Assembly (NCBI GenBank): GCA_020746105.1
Contig: CM036626.1
Coordinates: forward strand, 13,844,001 to 13,908,000
Direction: 5' to 3'
DNA: 64,000 nt
Origin: Trogon surrucura
Lineage: Eukaryota; Chordata; Aves; Trogoniformes; Trogonidae
The notes under the pieces are model-generated. The model saw nothing but the letters and a program-made list of their open reading frames with translations, was not told where the DNA came from and searched no databases. Shown in pieces: positions 60,201 to 64,000 of the stretch. The first letter of the stretch is position 1. Each line of letters begins with the position of its first letter. Both the position numbers and the translations under genes were made by a program.

Positions 60201-63200
60201 CAGATTTGTAGGCAGCCTCTCTACTTGCCGGAGATCAGTGGGGTGTGCAGAAGCAGCTGGTGGAAGTGGAGCACTCCTGTGAGAAAGCAGCGGGGTGGGG
60301 AAGGGACTGCCCGGCCCGCGTGGAGCCATCAAGGAAGGGCAAAGGATGTCTGTTCTGTTCTGCAGGGTGGTCATGAGGATGAGGAGCATACAGGGCAGCC
60401 ACTGGAGAGAAAAGAACCAAGAGTGTACCACCAAGAGCACGATGGTGCATTATGGACTCAGTGCTTCTCACCTGTGCTGCACTTGGTGGGTTTGGATCAG
60501 GTCAATGTTGAGCAGTCCCGGAGCTTGGCAAGGGGAGCAGTGGCTTGGGAGAACCAGATTCACGGTGGAAAACAGGCATGGGGATGGGGAAGGAGTTACT
60601 CCAGCTTGAAAGGATGGGGAAGGATAGTCACTTGTGATATACTTAAGGATATTTTGTTGAAACTTTTTAGTCAAACTGAGTTTAGTTTGATTTCCCTCCC
60701 CCCTTCTCCAATGTTCTCTGCTATACAGAGGAGCTAATGTCCTGAAAAACTTTATGATGGAGCATCATGTGTGTGTGGGCAGATTCAGGTGTGAGTTTTA
60801 ACCCTTATGGAGGGACAGCGCTCAGGAATACTGACATGGCTGCTGAGAAGACTTGTCAGCTGAATAGAAATTGTGTTCTGAAGGGCCTTTATCTTGATGT
60901 TCTGTGAAAATACCAACTTTACAGTGATTTGTTTTATTTTTGTAGCAGGGGAACCTCCTATGGTGTTTGCAGAGGGACCTCTCAAGTGACAACAGTTTCT
61001 TGAGAAGCCTGTTCTGATGCGTAGCACAGTTGGACAATTGCACAGAGCTTGTGGTTTGAGCCTGAGGTGGGCGAGGTATGAGCTAGGTAACATTTCAGGC
61101 CCTGTAGAGGAGGGAGAATGTTATTCCTTACTGGCCTCACAGAGGAGCTATTCAGTAAATGGGCTTATCTATAACAAGATTACCTTCCATGAGGAGATCA
61201 TTTTATAAACTGACTGTTTCTGGAAGATCTAATTCTTGGCTGTGTGAATAGGAATTTGTCATAGCTGACAGTGATGGCCTCACCAGTAGGCTGTTGTGAG
61301 TAGAAAAGCTAGAAAAAAATCCTTTCCGTTTTGCACACTAAGGTGAAGAAGGAAGTTTCCTTTTCATTGCTGTTTAGGACAGGTATAGGTCACCTGTTTC
61401 CCCCAGTGTATTGAACTTCCATTTTCCTCATGCTTGATTGCTGTGCTAAGCATGCCTTGGAAAGTTCCCAGCTGTGTTTACACAAATGCTTGTCTTTAAA
61501 TCTTGCTTTAAATCTGTTAGGTCAGATGCTGAGGTCATGTTTGGTTATTTATTCCAACCGTACAAAGTCCTTATAAGGCCTGCTACAAGATCCTCAGCTA
61601 TGTACTTTTCTGAATATATTTGTCCCTCTTTTCTCCCTCGATAAACACTGTATTTCCCTGTGTACCAACTGGGCTATTTGGATCTGTGACGTAAGTGAAA
61701 GATTGTCTTGTTACCGAGCCTCTTAATTTTAATACAGTTCATCTTTTCTTTGGTAAAATTTATATGGCTCTAATTCTGAAAATAACACCTTGGCTTTGTT
61801 TCAGCATTGTGATGTGGATATTTTGCTGGCAAGCGTTCACTGTGCCCTACCATCCTCTCAAATGAAAGGGCTAATAAATGTGGCCGGAGTCACACAGAGG
61901 GTAACCGGGCTCTGCCCTGGCTGTGTTTGCAGACCTTGAGGTCAACCTTTACTGTTATGAGTGCAGCTCATTGTCCCGGAGTCCTGCAGATCTGTGCCAG
62001 GGCTCTTCAGACACAGCCTGCTTCGGGCTTCTTGTGTCCGTCCTGATTTTCCCGACTCTCTCTTGCCAGTTGTTTCAAGCAAAGAGCTGACTTCGTTACG
62101 TGGACAAATGCTCGCTGGGAGCGAACTGATTTCATTATGTGTCTGTCAGCTCAAGTTTGCAGTTTGTTACTGGCATTAGGCATGCCTGGGGAGGAGAAAG
62201 TCTGTGTAGCACTAAGGAAGGTTAGGCACGATGGTTAGCCCATAGGGGTTCAACTACAGCTTTAAAGTACTTATTTTCTCCTGTACCTGTTGTGGTGCAG
62301 ATGGATGATGCGGGAGGAAGCCTCACTTGGAATAAGCTTATACTCTGCAATTTCTGTCATGTTGTTTCCTAAAAACTGGGAGATCTCATAGTCCATTTGC
62401 TGCAGTGAACCGTCTGCAGACTGGCAGTGCTGCGAACAAAGCAAACAGGATGCTCTTTCGCCTGTTACTGTGCAAACAGGTTACCAGGCTCACATTAAAT
62501 TGCTCAAGTTTCAGTCTCAGTTGTCCAGGTTTCTTGGAAGTTAGAAGGCATCATGCAAATAGTTCATAAAGTCACAGATACCGAGATTGTTTTCAAAGCC
62601 CAGAAGGCTGCACTTCTTCCTGCAGCCCATTCCGCCCCCCCTTCCCTCTTTTCCTTTTGTGCTGTGAAACTTGGAAGCGGGGTTACGGTCAGGCGTGTCC
62701 CCTGCTCTGAATGTCCTGTTGTCTGTTGGGATTCCCCTTGCGTGGGGCCCCGCCGGAGCCTGAATGGTTATGTAAGGATTTTTATTTTATTCTCAGTCTT
62801 GGTCTCTACCACTAGTTGAACTGGATCACGGGCTGAGCGAATGGGATCCGATCTGATCTGAACCGCGTGCAGCTCCGCTGCTAGAGAGGAGAGACCTCCC
62901 CTGTACACACCCAGTCAGCCTCTCTGCTCTTCTTTCTTCTAAAACTCTTCTCCTAGGCATAACCGAGGTTACTCCCGCTGATTGGGAACCCGTTCACCGG
63001 CCGGGCAGTGCAGCTCCAGGCATCAGTCCCCAGTGGAGCAGCAGCTACCTCTGGCAGGGCTGTGTTGTTTGACTCTCCGAGCAGGGGAGGAGATTGTGAC
63101 AATTTTTATTTAGGCTGAACACGAGGCATATTTAACTAGTTATATAACAGTGACCCTGGTCCGTCTTGGCTGGGTGCAGGGAGGATATATGCGTACTGAT

Positions 63201-64000
63201 TCCCGTCACACCGGCTGGGTGGATTCAAGCACTAGGAGCTATTTACCAAAGTTATTTTCAGAAACCTTAAGTGCAGGTTTCCCTGCCTGTACCCTGGACT
63301 GTTTTATCAGGACGCATTTCCCGCCTGAGAACTAACAGCCAGTGAGAGTGGATTTAGTACTCACTGGGCTGCGGGCACAGATAACGAGTTGTTGGGATTG
63401 ACTGGAAACTTTTGTCCTGAAGACCCTGAGACAAGAATAGCAGAAGGGCTGAGAGCGTGCAGCCACACTGAACAAGTGTCAGGGCAGAGGTCTTGCCCCT
63501 GTGCACTGAGCAGCATGTTACTCTTGGATGAGTCTCAGCAGTTTCCAGGTAGGACACAGGTTGTTTTATTGTGTTTTCTTTCGTTTGGGTTCCCCCCCTG
63601 CTGTTTTCTGTTCCCTCTTCCATTCCTGTCATAGACTGTTCATTCTCCCTCCCTTGTGCAGGAGCACCCTGCTCAGTGGCTAGCAAAGTGCATCAGGAAC
63701 TGAGACTTGGGGGCTTGGGTTATAATTTGCTACCTACTTAGCAGGGATGGAGATGGTTGAATTTTCAGTCTTGCAGTGCTTGTTGATTTGATGGAGGAGA
63801 TATGAGAGGGAAGCTCGCTCTTTGTGCTTTTTAATTCTGAGTACTTTGGTGATGTGACTTTCTGGGGCTGGCTGTTATTGTTTCTGCTGCTGTCATATTG
63901 TAATGCTGCAAAAGTAATTTTTAGCAAGAGAGGAGGCAGCTGTTAATATCTCTATGGTTTTACATCCAGTGTCCTATCCCCCACTCTCTTCAGCTTTTTG
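51284..64000 (+). other. RAD54L2: RAD54L2 intron 2 (start)
   Basis: No segment translating to the next part of RAD54L2 is seen, so the intron seems to continue past the window. An (AG)n/(CT)n mirror near 51,471-51,493 can fold. An unexplained open frame of 195 codons sits at 60,150-60,737. No clear CR1 or LTR was noticed. The rest is ordinary intron sequence. Confidence 0.6.

Noticed and set aside
1..64000. tRNA, rRNA, snoRNA, LTR retroviral elements, CRISPR
   Set aside because: No T-arm-like GGTTCRANYCC cores in tRNA context, no paired LTRs or gag/pol-like frames, and no regularly spaced repeats were seen by eye.

Overview
The window looks like a vertebrate, and specifically avian, nuclear chromosome segment. 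Genes are sparse and intron-rich, two CpG islands mark promoters, and the recognisable interspersed repeats are all CR1-type LINEs with the bird-style 3' end. I saw no bacterial-type operons, tRNA, rRNA or CRISPR. Two protein-coding genes can be named from translation. PARP3 is complete, on the + strand, with ten coding exons between 21,514 and 25,071. The 5' end of RAD54L2 (ARIP4) is also on the + strand: a non-coding first exon in the CpG island near 27.3 kb, then the first coding exon at 51,077-51,283, with the rest beyond the window. Both belong to the human 3p21 neighbourhood.

Layout. 1-4.05 kb is AT-rich, probably the first intron of an unidentified minus-strand gene. Its promoter is the 4.05-5.16 kb CpG island, with a good minus-strand splice donor at 4,760/4,759 and NRF1-, ZNF143- and YY1-like sites. 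In human, the gene head-to-head with RAD54L2 is DCAF1, so DCAF1 is a synteny guess only; no DCAF1 coding exon is in the window. 5.2-19.9 kb holds no gene I can support, apart from a CR1 tail and a striking perfect 30-bp palindrome at 7.83-7.90 kb. 19.87-25.8 kb is a compact module: PARP3 lies between two direct repeats about 95% identical to each other, each followed by a minus-strand CR1 3' end. 25.6-26.6 kb holds CR1 pieces arranged like a 5'-inverted insertion. 26.7-28.0 kb is the RAD54L2 CpG island. 27.4-51.1 kb is the large first intron of RAD54L2, with a CR1 carrying an uninterrupted 450-codon reverse-transcriptase frame, older LINE debris, alternating purine-pyrimidine tracts and a miRNA-like hairpin. 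51.3-64 kb is the start of the second intron.

Functionally, PARP3 (DNA-break-activated ADP-ribosyltransferase) and RAD54L2 (SNF2-family chromatin translocase) both act on nuclear DNA and chromatin, but they have separate promoters and nothing here shows co-regulation. The most interesting structures are the repeats around PARP3, which appear to carry a decayed copy of PARP3's own intron 5/exon 6 boundary, the 63-bp palindrome, and the overlapping TAATG upstream ORFs just before the RAD54L2 start codon.
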